From: Bradyrhizobium diazoefficiens
GTDB taxonomy: Bacteria > Pseudomonadota > Alphaproteobacteria > Rhizobiales > Xanthobacteraceae
NCBI RefSeq assembly: GCF_018129965.1
Contig: NZ_JAFCKW010000002.1
Span: 124,001 to 188,000, forward strand
Direction of reading: 5' to 3'
Length of the DNA: 64,000 nt
Of the stretch, positions 62,764 to 64,000 are shown in pieces (the stretch's first letter is position 1; each line of letters starts with the position of its first letter). A model generated the notes under the pieces. It saw only the letters and a list, made by a program, of their open reading frames with translations, was not told the DNA's origin and made no database searches. Both the position numbers and the translations under genes were made by a program.

Positions 62764-64000
62764 ATGACAAGTGACGTAGCAATTTCCGCCCCGGAAACGA
62801 CGGCGGCCAATGGGCATGGTGATGCTCACACCACCGCCCGTTTCGGTGCGCTGACGCTCGGCAGCATCGGGGTGGTCTATGGCGATATCGGCACCAGCCC
62901 GCTCTACGCGTTCCGCGAGGCCGTGATCGCGGCCTCAGGCGCGGAGGGGGTTCCGACACCGGCGGCCGTCATCGGCGTATTGTCGCTGATCCTGTGGGCG
63001 CTGATCGTCGTGGTGACCCTCAAATACGTCGTGATCCTGCTCCGGGCCGACAACAACGGCGAGGGCGGCACGCTCGCGCTGATGGCGCTGGCCCAGCGCG
63101 CGGTCGGCACCGGCGGGGCCACAATCGTCCTGCTCGGCATCATCTCCGGCGCGCTGTTCTACGGCGACGCCGTGATCACCCCTGCCTTGTCGGTGCTGTC
63201 GGCCATCGAGGGCATGAAGGACGTCACGTTGCGGTTCGAGCCCTACATCGTGCCGCTGACGGTGGTGATCCTGGCCTGCCTGTTTGCCGTACAGTCGCGC
63301 GGCACCGCCCGTGTCGCCGCGTTCTTTGGCCCCATCATGTGCGTCTGGTTTGCAGTGATCGCGCTGGCTGCGATCCCCCCGCTGATCCAGCAGCCGCAGG
63401 TGCTGTTCGCGCTGAACCCGCTCTACGCCGTGTCCTTCATGCTCCACCACGGCATCATCGGCTTCGTGACGCTGGGCGCGGTGTTCCTGGCCGTGACCGG
63501 CGCCGAGGCGCTCTATGCCGACCTCGGACATTTCGGCAAGCGGCCGATCCAGACCGCGTGGCTCTTCATCGTGCTGCCATCGCTGGCGTTGAACTATCTG
63601 GGGCAGGGCGCGCTCGTGCTCGGCGATCCCGGCGCGATCGAGAGTCCGTTCTTCCAGCTCTTCCCCCAGGGTTGGGCCCGCGGCGGAATGGTGGTTCTCG
63701 CCACCGCGGCCACCGTGATCGCGAGCCAGGCCGTCATCACCGGCGCCTATTCGCTGACGCGCCAGGCGATCCAGCTCGGGCTGCTGCCGCGTTTTGAAAT
63801 TCGCCATACGTCTGAAGCCCATTCGGGCCAGATCTTCATCCCGCGCATCAACCAGCTCCTGCTGGTTGCGGTCGTGCTTCTGGTACTGCTGTTCCGCTCA
63901 TCCAGCGCGCTGGCCTCGGCCTACGGCATCTCCGTGACCGGCACGATGGTGGTCACCGCGATGATGGGCTTTGTGGTGATCTGGAAGGTCTGGAAGTGGT
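62764..64000 (+). CDS. kup: Potassium transporter Kup, copy 2 (partial)
   Basis: The frame starts at ATG 62764 and runs off the right edge after about 412 residues, so the C-terminal part is not seen. The Kup signature is present ([35 protein letters not shown]). The sequence is clearly related to copy 1 but distinct, which indicates an old tandem duplication. The 142-base gap holds a hairpin. Confidence 0.94.
   Translation, partial: MTSDVAISAPETTAANGHGDAHTTARFGALTLGSIGVVYGDIGTSPLYAFREAVIAASGAEGVPTPAAVIGVLSLILWALIVVVTLKYVVILLRADNNGEGGTLALMALAQRAVGTGGATIVLLGIISGALFYGDAVITPALSVLSAIEGMKDVTLRFEPYIVPLTVVILACLFAVQSRGTARVAAFFGPIMCVWFAVIALAAIPPLIQQPQVLFALNPLYAVSFMLHHGIIGFVTLGAVFLAVTGAEALYADLGHFGKRPIQTAWLFIVLPSLALNYLGQGALVLGDPGAIESPFFQLFPQGWARGGMVVLATAATVIASQAVITGAYSLTRQAIQLGLLPRFEIRHTSEAHSGQIFIPRINQLLLVAVVLLVLLFRSSSALASAYGISVTGTMVVTAMMGFVVIWKVWKW

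Noticed and set aside
1..64000. tRNA, rRNA, CRISPR arrays, transposases and prophage genes
   Set aside because: None was recognised on either strand; the repeats present are rhizobial intergenic palindromes, not CRISPR units.

Overview
The window reads as chromosomal DNA of a Bradyrhizobium-type alphaproteobacterium. This is an inference from the high GC content, small families common in that group (DUF3551, DUF2865, a short 'EARQG' membrane protein), three kinds of rhizobial intergenic repeat, promoters with the alphaproteobacterial EcfG general-stress pattern, a FixK/FNR-type box, and a Psd-PssA pair like that used by rhizobia to make phosphatidylethanolamine. No rRNA, tRNA, CRISPR array, transposase or phage gene was recognised. 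Most of the sequence is ordinary core and accessory chromosome.

Layout. 1-5.3 kb: a minus-strand RND efflux operon (fusion protein, CzcA/HME-like pump, outer-membrane lipoprotein cut by the window edge). 5.7-9.1 kb: a KdpDE-like sensor/regulator pair without the KdpD N-terminal domain and without kdpFABC, a tiny membrane ORF, and an unknown gene. 9.5-16.7 kb: two outer-membrane beta-barrel proteins, a small lipoprotein, a TctDE/QseBC-like two-component system, and convergent TRAP permeases without a binding protein. 17-22.4 kb: moaA, a PEGA-like lipoprotein, gph, rpiA, a DUF2059 protein, gor. 22.4-25.9 kb: a stress cassette (87-aa protein, zinc alcohol dehydrogenase, DUF3551, small membrane protein, periplasmic PepSY-like protein, YflT-like protein), with EcfG-type promoters, closed by a strong terminator. 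25.9-32.5 kb: a cupin protein, a small zinc ribbon, an orphan pstB divergent from nhaA with a perfect FixK/FNR box between them, then a TerB / small membrane / TerC / UPF0114 cluster. 32.5-35.2 kb: AraC and LysR regulators and a bipartite DNA-binding-like protein.

35.4-37.7 kb is one of the two most interesting places. An aldehyde dehydrogenase gene and a gene for an unknown 125-aa protein diverge from a 179-bp region holding two dyads that match the molybdate-regulator (ModE) operator layout. A ModE DNA-binding-domain protein without a molybdate-binding domain is encoded tail-to-tail with the unknown gene. 38-49.5 kb is mainly housekeeping: an alpha/beta hydrolase, class II DAHP synthase, dgkA, nadE, DUF2865, then cysS, a 37-aa membrane ORF, a GNAT gene and cimA overlapping end to start, then a LOG-family gene. 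49.7-54.3 kb: an ATM1-type ABC exporter, psd, pssA, and an RraA-like gene.

54.3-58.6 kb is the other highlight. A single uninterrupted reading frame joins a MocR-type regulator (GntR HTH plus aminotransferase fold, with the PLP-binding lysine replaced by alanine) to a YcbX/mARC-like MOSC domain and a C-terminal rubredoxin. It is divergent from an orphan UrtA-like binding protein, and the region between them carries repeated CTGGAC/GTCCAG elements of the kind MocR proteins bind. The window ends with motAB and two tandem kup potassium transporters, the second truncated by the edge. Molybdenum links moaA, the ModE-like protein with its sites, and the MOSC-rubredoxin protein; whether they form one functional system is not shown by the sequence.
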